Shown: one piece after another, positions 41,361-51,682 of the stretch
How the letters are laid out: the number at the start of each line of letters is the position of its first letter
Numbering within the stretch: the stretch's first letter is position 1
Source: an uncultured Agathobacter sp.
GTDB taxonomy: Bacteria > Bacillota > Clostridia > Lachnospirales > Lachnospiraceae
DNA: 64,000 nt
Assembly: GCA_934359755.1 (NCBI GenBank)
Contig: CAKRLV010000007.1
Location: 56,401-120,400 of the forward strand
Direction of reading: 5' to 3'
Notes under the pieces: generated by a model
Told to the model about the DNA's origin: nothing
Databases searched by the model: none
Seen by the model: only the letters and a program-made list of their open reading frames with translations
Position numbers and translations under genes: made by a program

Positions 41361-42914
41361 ATGTATGTCGAAGAACAATTATCAAATATAAAAGATAACA
41401 GCGAGGAAGCGAAATTGAAAAAAATACGCGAGGAGATTGTGAAAGCGTACATAGCATTAATGTTCACATTCCTGCCTCTATACTATTCAGACAATTACTA
41501 CAACATACTTCATGACAAAAGAGATGTATACGTGAAATTCACAATAGCATTTCTGATAATAATAGTACTCTTCGGAGTAATACAGATAATAATCACACGA
41601 GGCAAAATCATAAAAGACCTCATAAAAGAAGAAACCAAATCTATATGTCTGCTGGATATAGTCATGCTCCTGTTTGCAATAGCAGCAGTAATATCCACAT
41701 GCCTGTCGGGAGATCGCGCAGCATCATTCACAGGCGAAAGCGCATGGGATGTAGGAAGCGGAGTGATAGTACTCGCCACAGCCATGTACTTTGCAGTATC
41801 AAGACTGTTCAGCAGAAGAGCAGACATATGGTTTTATATATACGTAGGATCATTTGCAGTCCTGATGATAGGAATAATCGACAGACTCGGATATGACTTC
41901 CTAATCATGCATGACGAGATACCACTACAGTACGAGATATTCATATCCACAATAGGAAATGTGAATTTCTGGTCGGGATACCTGTCAATGCTGGTACCAA
42001 TATTTGCACTGGCACCAATATTTATGAAAAGCAGAATCACAAGATTCTTCTCATACATATATGTATTTGCAGCATATTTCAGCTGCTTCATCACACTCAG
42101 CAATACCACATATATCGGTATAGGGTGCGGAATGGCATACATAGTATACTGCTCACTTCGAGACAGAAACCATCTGAAGAATCTCGGAGCAAACATGATA
42201 CTTTTCATGCTCGCAGGAATGCTTGCAAATATCTTCTGGAAAAGACAAATAACGCCAAGGGCAATTGATACAGACACCATATCATTGCTTCTGCTCGAAT
42301 ATAAGCTGTACTACGTAGTAGGTGCAGCAGGTGTGTTGTTACTTCTATATGCTCTCCTTGCAAAAGGAGAGCATGAAAAAGGATACCGTATAGCGAGATA
42401 CGCATGGATAGGAATCCTGGTATTCGCACTCGGTGGAGTAGTCGCCTATATGGTATTCAATTACTCACTTGAACTGTTCAACTATAGAGGTTCAATATGG
42501 TACTTCTCATGGATGGGATATATAAGCGGCAGCGTAAAGGACATAATCATCGGAGCAGGACCAGGATTACTCGATACAGTAACGCAGGCACAGATAGCCA
42601 AGGCGGACTTTACAGTAGTGTGGGATTATCTCTACGATACAGCGCACAACGATGTACTCGAATATCTCGTCACAACAGGAGCCGTAGGCGCAGTACTGCG
42701 ACTTGCACTGTATATAATTCCATTTGTGATGATGGCAAAGAAAAAGACAGACAAGCCATGTGAGTATCAGGCAGAAAAAGAAGCAGTACTTGCAGGACTA
42801 GTTGGATTCATAGGACAGGGACTAATGGTAGGACCATATATATTCACCTATGCAATTTATGCGATATTACTTGGAATGTTTAAAGCTTACGATAGGAAAC
42901 AAAGTGTGAAATGA
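41361..42914 (+). CDS. O-antigen ligase/polymerase-like membrane protein
   Basis: 517 residues with a charged cytoplasmic start and about 12 hydrophobic segments. A larger soluble loop and the segment TAHNDVLEYLVTTGAVG match the Wzy_C/WaaL motif, in which a conserved His acts in glycan transfer. It probably polymerises the repeat unit or attaches it to an acceptor. The stop overlaps the next ATG by four bases. Confidence 0.82.
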   Translation: MYVEEQLSNIKDNSEEAKLKKIREEIVKAYIALMFTFLPLYYSDNYYNILHDKRDVYVKFTIAFLIIIVLFGVIQIIITRGKIIKDLIKEETKSICLLDIVMLLFAIAAVISTCLSGDRAASFTGESAWDVGSGVIVLATAMYFAVSRLFSRRADIWFYIYVGSFAVLMIGIIDRLGYDFLIMHDEIPLQYEIFISTIGNVNFWSGYLSMLVPIFALAPIFMKSRITRFFSYIYVFAAYFSCFITLSNTTYIGIGCGMAYIVYCSLRDRNHLKNLGANMILFMLAGMLANIFWKRQITPRAIDTDTISLLLLEYKLYYVVGAAGVLLLLYALLAKGEHEKGYRIARYAWIGILVFALGGVVAYMVFNYSLELFNYRGSIWYFSWMGYISGSVKDIIIGAGPGLLDTVTQAQIAKADFTVVWDYLYDTAHNDVLEYLVTTGAVGAVLRLALYIIPFVMMAKKKTDKPCEYQAEKEAVLAGLVGFIGQGLMVGPYIFTYAIYAILLGMFKAYDRKQSVK

Positions 42915-43684
42915 AAAAGAGTTTCAAAATCAGACAATATTGGTTCGTACTCTGGGAACTGACAAAAAGAGAACTCAAAAGAAAATATTCACGAAGCTAT
43001 CTCGGAATACTGTGGAGCTGTGTGTATCCGCTGATGAGAATGGCGCTGGTAGTGTTCCTTTTCTCAACCATATTCAATAAGGGAATACCTAAGTATCCAG
43101 CGTATTACTTTGTGGGATTTCTGATATTTGAATTCTTTGCAACAGCAACACAGACATCACTTACGACACTGAAAGATAACAGGGATTTACTAATTAAGTC
43201 GAAGCTTCCAAGAGAGTTGTTTGTACTATCAAGAGTATTGACAGCGTTTGTGAATTTTCTGCTGGGATGTATACCGTTTTTGCTGGTTCTTACCTGGTAT
43301 AGGGCAAATATTACATATCATATATTAGCCGTTCCAATTATATTAGTGTTGCTCATAGGGTTCACAACAGGAGTATCCTATATAGTTTCTATTTGGTTTG
43401 TGTTTAGTAAAGATATGCGAAATGTGTATTCAAATTTCATATACATATTACGATTCTTCGTGGCGATGTTCTATTCAGTCGATTGGGTGTCAGATGGAGT
43501 GAGATATGTAATATTACATAACCCAATGTATGCATTTATAAAGGCTATCAGAGATTGCGTAGTGTATGGAAATGGCATTGAGACATTCTATACAACAGAA
43601 ATAATTGTGTGGAGTATAGGAATCTACATAATAGGCAAATTAGTTTTTAAAAAATATGAGAATAATGTGGTGGAGAGATTATAG
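42911..43684 (+). CDS. ABC-2 type polysaccharide exporter permease
   Basis: 257 residues with six hydrophobic segments and the ABC-2 pattern of Wzm/TagG permeases: KRELKRKYSRSYLGILWSCVYPL at the N-terminal cytoplasmic helix and HNPMYAFIKAIRD near the end. Works with the ATPase encoded at 39,819. Its end overlaps the next start by one base. Codon style changes from A-ended to more T-rich within this gene. Confidence 0.9.
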   Translation: MKKSFKIRQYWFVLWELTKRELKRKYSRSYLGILWSCVYPLMRMALVVFLFSTIFNKGIPKYPAYYFVGFLIFEFFATATQTSLTTLKDNRDLLIKSKLPRELFVLSRVLTAFVNFLLGCIPFLLVLTWYRANITYHILAVPIILVLLIGFTTGVSYIVSIWFVFSKDMRNVYSNFIYILRFFVAMFYSVDWVSDGVRYVILHNPMYAFIKAIRDCVVYGNGIETFYTTEIIVWSIGIYIIGKLVFKKYENNVVERL

Positions 43685-44481
43685 TGTTTGAAGTAAATAA
43701 ATTGGGTCAAAGGTTAGTGGAACTTCGACAGGAAATATTTGTTATCCAGCAGCTTATTCAGCGTGATAAAAAGAGAAATATCTCATCTACATTCATGGGA
43801 GAACTGTGGGAGATAATCAATCCACTTATAACAATGATTGTCATGGTAATGGTATTTGGAAAGATGTTTGGAAATGCAACAGATAAATTATTTCCAGTGT
43901 ATGTACTAACAGGTACAACGATATATGGTTTGTTCACATCAGGCACTACAATGTGTCTTGGAGCATTATCAGGTAATAAAAATTTTCTTATAAAGACACA
44001 GATCAAGAAGCCGGTATACGTCCTAGAAAAAGTGCTATTGGCATTTCAGAATTTCATGTATTCAATGATTATATATGTGTTTGTAATAGCAATATATAAA
44101 GTGAAGCCAAGCTGGACATGGCTGTATGTCATTCCGGACATTTTATTACTGTTAGTGATGATGCAGGGAATGGGAAAACTGCTTGCTACCATTAATGTAA
44201 GTTTTGCAGATATCACATATTTCTATAACATATTTACACTTATGCTTATGTATGGTTCAGCACTATTTTATAGAATAGATGCCATGGCTCCATATGTACA
44301 GGATGTGATGTTAATAAACCCAATATATGTATCGGCTACCATAGCACGTATAGCCATTATGGATGGAGCAAGACCACCTGTTTCAATGTGGATGGTAATG
44401 CTTTTTTATGCAGTGGTTGGATATGTGGTAGGTACATATGTATTTGATAAAGAAGCTGATAATATAGTTGCAAAATTATAG
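43684..44481 (+). CDS. Second ABC-2 type exporter permease
   Basis: 265 residues with six hydrophobic segments, homologous to but distinct from the preceding permease (RDKKRNISSTFMGELWEIINPLI, INPIYVSATIARIAI). GTG start overlaps the previous TAG (TAGTG), so translation is coupled. Together they could form a heterodimeric channel with one kind of ATPase. Confidence 0.88.
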   Translation: MFEVNKLGQRLVELRQEIFVIQQLIQRDKKRNISSTFMGELWEIINPLITMIVMVMVFGKMFGNATDKLFPVYVLTGTTIYGLFTSGTTMCLGALSGNKNFLIKTQIKKPVYVLEKVLLAFQNFMYSMIIYVFVIAIYKVKPSWTWLYVIPDILLLLVMMQGMGKLLATINVSFADITYFYNIFTLMLMYGSALFYRIDAMAPYVQDVMLINPIYVSATIARIAIMDGARPPVSMWMVMLFYAVVGYVVGTYVFDKEADNIVAKL

Positions 44482-44513
44482 TATTCCAATAAATTTTGAA
44501 AGGACAAAAAGTT

Positions 44514-47156
44514 ATGATAAAAGTATCAATTATTGTGCCAATATATAATGCAGAGAGGTATTTAGAACAATGTTTGGAGAGTATTAGAGTTCAAACTCTT
44601 AAAGATATAGAAATTATTTGTGTAGATGATGGATCTACAGATAAATCACCTGAAATCATGGATGATTTTAAGAAACGCGACGATAGATTTGTTGTAATCC
44701 ATAAGGAGAATGGTGGAAATGGACATTCAATGAATGCTGGATTATCCGTAGCTAAAGGAGAATATGTTGGGTGTGTTGAAGCTGATGATTATATTGAGCC
44801 TAATATGTTTGAAAAATTATATATGTATAGTAATGATGGAGAGATTGATATTGTAAAAAGTAATTTTTGGAATTGTTATGAAGAAAAAGATGGATCTATT
44901 AGAAAAGATATCAATCAAGAACGAGCTAATATGCCTGATTCATTGCAGCCATTTACTATAAAAGAGTGTCCTCAAATATTATGGGGGCATCCTTCAATAT
45001 GGTCTGCTATATATAAAAGAAGCTTAATTGAGAATAATCATATTATATTTAAACAGGCAAAAGGTGGTGGATGGGTAGACAATCCATTTTTCTTTGACAC
45101 TATGTGTTGCGCAAAAAGTATTATATGGACTTCTCGACCTTTCTATAACTATCGAACAGAGGTAGAAGGTTCATCATCAAAAGGATATGACTTTAATATT
45201 CCATTTGATAGGATGATGGATAACCTTGAAGTACTTGCAAAGCGAAATTATGAAGATGAGGAGACATTAAAGTTTGCATATGCCAGAGCTCTTATGTATT
45301 TGTGTGGAGCTATAAAAGAATCGGATTACGAAGGAAAAGAAGTTCTATTTTATACAAAAGCAAGGGAAATGTTAGAAAAAATAAATTCTACAGTTATACG
45401 TGATGATTTTAATGTATATGATAAAAAAACTTTTTTACAATATAAATCCCCATTGAAAAGTATTTATAAAAATAGAAAAAAAATACTGATTTATAACTGG
45501 GTTCCATTTGATAACTCTAATGGGATTGGTGGAGGAGTTACTGTTTATTGTAAAAATTTGATACAGACTATTATAAAGAATAGACCCGATGTGGATGTTT
45601 ATTTTTTAAGTAGTGGATGGGCATATGATATATCAAGAAAAGAATGTTTTGTTCGCAAGATAAATAATATGTTTGGTGATAGATGCAAGTCTTTTGAGAT
45701 AGTAAATTCACCTGTTCCAGCACCACAGGATATGCTCTTTGGAAATCCAGAAGTGGCATTTAAAAGTGAGATGTTAAAAGATACTATTAGAAAATTTATT
45801 ATTAAATATGGAGAATTCCAAGCAATTCATTTTAATAATATGGAAGGTCTATCCCTAGATATATTTGATTTAAAGAAGGAATTTCAGGATACAAAATTTA
45901 TTTTTTCATTACATAATTATGTTCCTATGTGCATGACTGGATTTTATTTTAATAGGCATAAGCATATAAATTGTGTTCCAAATTGTACGGCAGAAGATTG
46001 TGATAAATGTATAGATAGATCTGACATGCGAAATTATGCAAATGAAATGATTGAGAGAGGAAGAGTAAACTATCATGGAATTATAGATAAATCATTAGAG
46101 TATGAGTGGAGTGATTATTTCGCATTCGATAGATTAAGCCTTAAAAAGGGAGCTGAAAATTTTATTGAATTTAAGAAGCGTGCTACAAGTGCTTTGAATG
46201 AAAACATGGATAGTATTCTTGCTGTATCTAAACGAGTATTTGACATTGCTGTTGATAATGGAATTATAGGCGACAAATTAATGCTTAGTTATATAGGTAC
46301 ACGTGTCGCAGAATTTCAAATTGGAAGATCAAATTCCGAAATAGGAAAATATTTTAAAATAGCATATTTAGGATCAAATTTAGATTATGAAGAAAAAGGA
46401 TATCCGTTCTTGTTAGAATCATTAGAACAAGTTGACAAGAGATATGCATCAAACATTGATTTAATATTAACAACTACAACACAAGGTCAAGATGAGGCTA
46501 TTAGAAAGAAACTAAAGGATTTTCATAATGTTGAGATAATTCATGGATATAGTCATGCTGATTTAAACAAAATTCTTACCGGTGCAAATTTAGGAATAAT
46601 ACCAGTATTATGGGAGGATAATTTGCCACAGGTGGCTATAGAAATGGTAGCATTTGGTGTGCCTATTTTGTGTAGTAGTGCTGGTGGAGCATCAGAATTA
46701 ACAGAATCTGAAAGATTCAAATTTGAAGCAGGAAATACTTCTGAATTTCTAAGTAAATTATATGACATTTTAGATGAAAATGTTGATTTACAGGAATTTT
46801 GGGAGAATCATAATGGTTTGTGTACTAACCAGAAGCATTATGAGCAGATTGAAAAAATTTATGGGCTCGGAAAAGCCCAGAGTATAGTTTTTTCTATAGA
46901 GGAAATATCAGAGATATTAGAGGAAAATGCCTTTTTATATAGCCATTTTACAGAAGAAAATACTAACAATTATATGAATAATATAGATTTGTTACAGAAT
47001 GAAAATAATCAGTTAAGGAAGGAACTTGATTTGGCTGTTAAGGAAAGAAATGATTTGGGATGGAGATTAACTGAAACTAGAAAGTCGATAAGTTATAAAA
47101 TTGCTATGGCATTAACTGCAATTCCACGAAAATTGAAAGGTAACAATGGAGAATAG
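44514..47156 (+). CDS. Two-domain glycosyltransferase (GT2 fused to GT4)
   Basis: About 880 residues. Residues 1-230 are a family 2 GT-A domain (VSIIVPIYNAERYLEQCLESI, DDGSTD, VEADDYI). Residues from about 325 form a GT-B domain of GT4 type (ILIYNWVPFDNSNGIGGGV, VAFGVPILCSSAGGASEL), and a coiled coil closes the protein. GAAAGGA is 9 bases before the ATG at 44514; a TTG at 44496 overlaps the ribosome site and is rejected. AT-richer than the genes before it. Confidence 0.88.
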   Translation: MIKVSIIVPIYNAERYLEQCLESIRVQTLKDIEIICVDDGSTDKSPEIMDDFKKRDDRFVVIHKENGGNGHSMNAGLSVAKGEYVGCVEADDYIEPNMFEKLYMYSNDGEIDIVKSNFWNCYEEKDGSIRKDINQERANMPDSLQPFTIKECPQILWGHPSIWSAIYKRSLIENNHIIFKQAKGGGWVDNPFFFDTMCCAKSIIWTSRPFYNYRTEVEGSSSKGYDFNIPFDRMMDNLEVLAKRNYEDEETLKFAYARALMYLCGAIKESDYEGKEVLFYTKAREMLEKINSTVIRDDFNVYDKKTFLQYKSPLKSIYKNRKKILIYNWVPFDNSNGIGGGVTVYCKNLIQTIIKNRPDVDVYFLSSGWAYDISRKECFVRKINNMFGDRCKSFEIVNSPVPAPQDMLFGNPEVAFKSEMLKDTIRKFIIKYGEFQAIHFNNMEGLSLDIFDLKKEFQDTKFIFSLHNYVPMCMTGFYFNRHKHINCVPNCTAEDCDKCIDRSDMRNYANEMIERGRVNYHGIIDKSLEYEWSDYFAFDRLSLKKGAENFIEFKKRATSALNENMDSILAVSKRVFDIAVDNGIIGDKLMLSYIGTRVAEFQIGRSNSEIGKYFKIAYLGSNLDYEEKGYPFLLESLEQVDKRYASNIDLILTTTTQGQDEAIRKKLKDFHNVEIIHGYSHADLNKILTGANLGIIPVLWEDNLPQVAIEMVAFGVPILCSSAGGASELTESERFKFEAGNTSEFLSKLYDILDENVDLQEFWENHNGLCTNQKHYEQIEKIYGLGKAQSIVFSIEEISEILEENAFLYSHFTEENTNNYMNNIDLLQNENNQLRKELDLAVKERNDLGWRLTETRKSISYKIAMALTAIPRKLKGNNGE

Positions 47157-50100
47157 ATTTGGAAGGATTTTCAATATGGAAGATATAAGAGATTATTTGG
47201 TAAAGATTGATAATATCGAAACATATTTAGATGGGTTAAGTAGAATAAAAAATAAAGTAACAATAGTATTGTCTGTAAGAGATACACCAGGTAGTAATAT
47301 GCCTGATACAGTATTAGAAAAATTGAAAACACTTGGATTTAGTAAATTTTCTATTAAATTATGGAAAATGTATGTAGGAATAATTCACAATGGAAATTCT
47401 ATATTAGATTATTCTGCAAATAATCCTGAGGAAAAAATTGAGGCAGATGTAGTTGTTGATGGTATTCCTATACACATATTAAGTGCAGCATGGAGAAATG
47501 GAAATAGAGCAGCTATAGTTATTAATAAGATTGACTTTTCATGTAATAGAAGAGGAATAAATATAGTTGTATATGATATACAATCAGATATGCCAATTGA
47601 TTCAATTTATTATGATTCGCATGAGAAAGTTGAACGCTTTTCCCGAGATAATAAAATATATGAAAAGAAATTATGGATAGAGAGCAATAGAAAATATGAT
47701 ATTTGTGTAGCAGGCTTTTGGTATGGGGCAAATTATGGCTCGCTATTAAATGGATATGCCATATATAAAATATTAAGGAATTGTGGAAAAAGTGTTGTCA
47801 TGTTGAATAAGCCAAATTGTGCGCCAGATGATATGGAGCTTGCGGCAGTGAATCATAATACTAAATTTATAAAAAGCATCTATCCACAAGATGTTTTGTC
47901 TCCGAGGATGAGTATAGATGATATTGAACTTATAAACAAACATGTAGAAACTTTTTTGGCGGGATCAGATCAAATATGGAATTATTATGTTTCATTTGAA
48001 GGTTTTATGTATTTGCCGTTTGCACATAATAATAAAAGAAGAATAAGCTTTTGTACTTCATTTGGTGATAAAAACGACAATGTTAATAAAGAAGAATATC
48101 AATTTGTGTATAAAGAATTGCACAAATATGATGCAATTTCTGTTAGGGAGGAATTTGGAAAAGAAAATCTTAAAAATAAATATCATATTGAATCAGAAGT
48201 TTTGTTAGAGCCAGTATTTGATATAGAAAAAGAAGTATATAATAAATTAATTGACCAAGCTAGTTTTAATGAAAGTGAACAGTATATTCTTGCATATATT
48301 TTAGATCCAACGGATGAAAAGCTAAATGTGATAATTGAATTGAGTAATTATATAAATTGCAAAGTAATTACTATCCCTGATGGATATTATACAATTATTA
48401 ATAATTCTTGGGAAAATTATGAGAACAAGAACAAATTTCCGAATCTTCAAACAAATATGGATGCACGCAATTTTTTGAAGGCATTTTCTGGAGCGGAGTT
48501 TGTAATTACAGATAGTTTTCATGGGACTTGTTTTTCAATTATTTTTGAACGACGGTTTATTTCAATTAGTAATAATATAAGAGGATTAGAGCGATTTAGA
48601 GATATTTTAGAACGATTTAACTTGATGAATCGTCTTGTATCCGATGTAAACCAATTTAGTTGGAAAAAAGAATATTTAGATTATATAGATTACGAACCTA
48701 TAAATAAAGTAATAGAAGAGGGTAGAAGAAAATCTATTCAGTGGTTAAAAATGGCTTTAGAAATGAAGGTTAGTGATAAAAAGCCCATAACAGTGCAATC
48801 TATAAAAACTACCTTGGACAAAAATTTAGTATCTAAAAAGAAAGATATACGTGAAAATTTTGAGTTTATCAAATTAAAAATGTTAGGTAGCTTATTATAT
48901 GATTATGGAATACGACATGTGGTCCTTTCACCAGGTGGAAGAGATGTACCTTTGGTTAGATTATTTGAAAACAATCAGGATTATTTTAATATTTATAGAG
49001 TGACAGATGAAAGAAGTGCAGGTTATTTTGGATTGGGAATAGCTTCAAAGTTGAGACAACCTGTCGTATGCGTATGTACCAGTGGAACAGCAGTGAGTAA
49101 TTATTTACCAGCTGTTACAGAAGCATATTATACAGGTGTACCTCTTATTATGATTACGGCTGATAGAATGGAAATATATCATGGACATGGAGAGGATCAA
49201 ACAATACCTCAGAATGAAGTGTTTAAATCCGTAACAAAGAAAGAAATTACATTACCAGAAGGTAGTGGTTTTAGAGCTGAATATCAGTGCCGTAGAGATA
49301 TATCAGATTGCATTTTGGAAACAACACATAATGGATTTGGTCCAGTTCATATAAATTTTGCAATAGATAATATAGGTATAGGTAGCAAATTATCAATAAA
49401 TGAATGGAAGATAACCCCTCATAAATATCCACACATTCTTAGAGTTGGACTAGATTCAGGTGAAAATAGATTAAGAGATTGGATACATGAACTACATAAA
49501 TCGCAAAGAATATTGATTGTGTATGGACAAAATGCGCAATTGACTAATGATGAAAAGAAAAATATAGAAAGTTTTGCTTCTAAGTTTAACTGTGTGATTG
49601 TTGCAGATCACATTTCGAATTTAGATTGTGCATATATGTTAAAACCATATAGAATGCTATTTAGTCTATCGCAAGATGAATTTAATAAAAGGTTATCACC
49701 AGATATATTGATTACTGTTGGTGGAAAAAGATTAATGAATGATCCATTAACAAATAAGATTAGAAGTGGATTAAAAGACATACGTCATTGGAGTGTTACA
49801 CCAAATGGGGAAGTTAAAGATTTCTATTTCAAATTGACTTCTGTTATCGAAATGACACAAAATATGTTTTTTGATTGGTTTTCGCAAAATGCTGGTGAAA
49901 GTACAAACAATGGTGTGTATTATAATGAATGGAAAAAATTAGAAGAAAAAACTGTTGAGCCTGAAATATTGCAGTTTAATTCTAATTATGTACAGAGTGT
50001 ATTTTTCCCTAAAATACCAAGTCAATCATTGTTACATCTTGGGGTAGGTCAGAGCTTTATTGAATGTCGTAAATACCACATTAATAAATCTGTTGAAGTA

Positions 50101-50478
50101 TTTTGTAATATGGGAACCAATGGTATAGATGGATGCACTTCTACATTTATGGGACAATGTGCAGTATCTAGGGACAAGTTATGTTTTCTTATAGTAGGAG
50201 ATTTATCGTTTTTTTATGATATGAATAGTATATGGAATAAACAGTTAAATTCTAATATAAGAATACTTTTGGTAAATAATAATGGTTCAGGATTATTAAA
50301 AAATAATAATTTAAAGGCAATAACATCTGTACATAATACATCAGCAAAAGGATGGGTGCAATCAACTGGATTTAAATATATGGAAGCTCATAGTAAAGAG
50401 GAATTCTTAAAACAGATAGATATATTTGTAAGTACTGATGTTGATGAGGCTTTATTTTTTGAAGTTTTTTGTGATTAA
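47146..50478 (+). CDS. Trifunctional fusion: ILEI/FAM3-like, polysaccharide pyruvyl transferase and MenD-like TPP enzyme
   Basis: 1,110 residues. About 37-165 resembles the ILEI/FAM3 domain (LWKMYVGIIHNG, RGINIVVYD). About 183-505 is a polysaccharide pyruvyl transferase (GFWYGANYGSLLNGYA, LAGSDQIWN, TDSFHGTCFS). About 575-1110 is a complete MenD-like thiamine-diphosphate enzyme: catalytic Glu E622 in VTDERSAGYFGLG, TSGTAVSNYLPA, TADR, then NGIDGCTST and the TPP/Mg motif GDLSFFYD...NNNG. No menaquinone genes are nearby and some MenD substrate residues differ, so a glycan role is inferred. It overlaps the preceding gene by 11 bases. Confidence 0.88.
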   Translation: MENRFGRIFNMEDIRDYLVKIDNIETYLDGLSRIKNKVTIVLSVRDTPGSNMPDTVLEKLKTLGFSKFSIKLWKMYVGIIHNGNSILDYSANNPEEKIEADVVVDGIPIHILSAAWRNGNRAAIVINKIDFSCNRRGINIVVYDIQSDMPIDSIYYDSHEKVERFSRDNKIYEKKLWIESNRKYDICVAGFWYGANYGSLLNGYAIYKILRNCGKSVVMLNKPNCAPDDMELAAVNHNTKFIKSIYPQDVLSPRMSIDDIELINKHVETFLAGSDQIWNYYVSFEGFMYLPFAHNNKRRISFCTSFGDKNDNVNKEEYQFVYKELHKYDAISVREEFGKENLKNKYHIESEVLLEPVFDIEKEVYNKLIDQASFNESEQYILAYILDPTDEKLNVIIELSNYINCKVITIPDGYYTIINNSWENYENKNKFPNLQTNMDARNFLKAFSGAEFVITDSFHGTCFSIIFERRFISISNNIRGLERFRDILERFNLMNRLVSDVNQFSWKKEYLDYIDYEPINKVIEEGRRKSIQWLKMALEMKVSDKKPITVQSIKTTLDKNLVSKKKDIRENFEFIKLKMLGSLLYDYGIRHVVLSPGGRDVPLVRLFENNQDYFNIYRVTDERSAGYFGLGIASKLRQPVVCVCTSGTAVSNYLPAVTEAYYTGVPLIMITADRMEIYHGHGEDQTIPQNEVFKSVTKKEITLPEGSGFRAEYQCRRDISDCILETTHNGFGPVHINFAIDNIGIGSKLSINEWKITPHKYPHILRVGLDSGENRLRDWIHELHKSQRILIVYGQNAQLTNDEKKNIESFASKFNCVIVADHISNLDCAYMLKPYRMLFSLSQDEFNKRLSPDILITVGGKRLMNDPLTNKIRSGLKDIRHWSVTPNGEVKDFYFKLTSVIEMTQNMFFDWFSQNAGESTNNGVYYNEWKKLEEKTVEPEILQFNSNYVQSVFFPKIPSQSLLHLGVGQSFIECRKYHINKSVEVFCNMGTNGIDGCTSTFMGQCAVSRDKLCFLIVGDLSFFYDMNSIWNKQLNSNIRILLVNNNGSGLLKNNNLKAITSVHNTSAKGWVQSTGFKYMEAHSKEEFLKQIDIFVSTDVDEALFFEVFCD

Positions 50479-50577
50479 TGCAAAATGATTGTAAAGTTAA
50501 AAAATAAAGTGTCAGTTGAATCGTAATTATTATGAAAATTAACGATATGAAAGAGAGTGTATATAAGAATTAAGTAT

Positions 50578-51648
50578 ATGAAAAATACAATTTTAAAAGA
50601 AAATTATAAATATTATAATTTGTGTAAAATCATTTCAGATAATATTGGAGATAGGAAATTGGTTCTGAGATGGAAGGATAGCGAAGTTGAAAAAGAGATA
50701 TATGAGATGTGTGGTAAATGCGTAGATTTTTACTTTTCATTAGATGAGTATAGATGTAAAGAAAGTGATACAATGCATCAATCAGAAATTTATGGTAAAT
50801 CAGATCAATACTATGCAGTAATTTTATTGAATTGGAATCAAAATGATTACGCACAAATGTTCGAAGGGGGGTATCAGGAATATCGGGATTTTGTTTTCTT
50901 GACTCCCAATCCTAAAGTTATTAAAAGTGGAACAGAGTTAAAACACTATAAAGATTTTTTTGGAAATGTATTCGATACTGAATCTCCAGTTAATGTAAGA
51001 TTTAAAGGAAAAAATGCAGTTGTTAGAGTTGGAAAGAATGTTAATTTGCTAAATAATCTTGTTATAGAAGTAGGAGATAATAGCGAAATTATAATTGATG
51101 ATAATGTTACAATATTGAATCCTATAATTCGTGTATGCAATAATGCAAAATTGGTCATAAGTAAAAATGTAAGTATTGGAAATTTCTATTTATGTATAAA
51201 TGATTTTGGGTATGTATCGATAGGAAGTGGTACTACTATTCAAAATGGGAGATTACAAACAGGAAGAAATAAAAGAGTAGAAATTGGAAAAGATTGTATG
51301 TTCTCGTGGGATATTGTTATGTTACCACATGATGGACATTTGATATATGATTTGCATAAACAGTCATTTATTAATAATACTATAGGGGAGATAGAAAAAT
51401 CTATTATAGTAGGAGACCATTGTTGGATTGGTGGAGAATCAATTATAATGCCAAATACATGTATTGGTACAGGATCAATTTTGGGATATAGATGTTTAGC
51501 TAAAGGTAAGTATCCTAATAATTGCATTATTGTAGGGCAACCTGGAAAAATAGTTAAGAAGGATGTTGCGTGGATGCGAAGAGATGTATCTTACAATGAT
51601 GAAGATATTTTAATTATTGATGAAGCATATAGAAAGCTAACACAATAG
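50578..51648 (+). CDS. Left-handed beta-helix (hexapeptide) acyltransferase
   Basis: About 356 residues. The C-terminal half has imperfect hexapeptide repeats and the acyltransferase end seen in CatB/LpxA-type enzymes (IIVGDHCWIGGESIIMPNTC, IVGQPGKIVKKD). A possible catalytic His lies in VMLPHDGH. It probably acetylates a sugar of the glycan. Start is unclear: the GTG at 50557 touches the purine-rich ribosome site, and the ATG at 50578 has only a weak one; the latter is used. Confidence 0.75.
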   Translation: MKNTILKENYKYYNLCKIISDNIGDRKLVLRWKDSEVEKEIYEMCGKCVDFYFSLDEYRCKESDTMHQSEIYGKSDQYYAVILLNWNQNDYAQMFEGGYQEYRDFVFLTPNPKVIKSGTELKHYKDFFGNVFDTESPVNVRFKGKNAVVRVGKNVNLLNNLVIEVGDNSEIIIDDNVTILNPIIRVCNNAKLVISKNVSIGNFYLCINDFGYVSIGSGTTIQNGRLQTGRNKRVEIGKDCMFSWDIVMLPHDGHLIYDLHKQSFINNTIGEIEKSIIVGDHCWIGGESIIMPNTCIGTGSILGYRCLAKGKYPNNCIIVGQPGKIVKKDVAWMRRDVSYNDEDILIIDEAYRKLTQ

Positions 51649-51682
51649 AGCTATAAATATCTATGAAATGGAGGGTTTTTAA

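Noticed and set aside
44496..44513. TTG start for the glycosyltransferase gene at 44.5 kb
   Set aside because: It would place the start before the GAAAGGA ribosome site that serves the ATG at 44514, and adds six residues outside the domain.
47146..50478. Ordinary menaquinone menD gene
   Set aside because: No other men genes are near, the enzyme is fused to a pyruvyl transferase, it sits in a glycan cluster, and expected substrate residues differ.
50557..50577. GTG start for the acyltransferase gene
   Set aside because: The only purine-rich ribosome site directly touches this GTG, leaving no spacer; not fully excluded.
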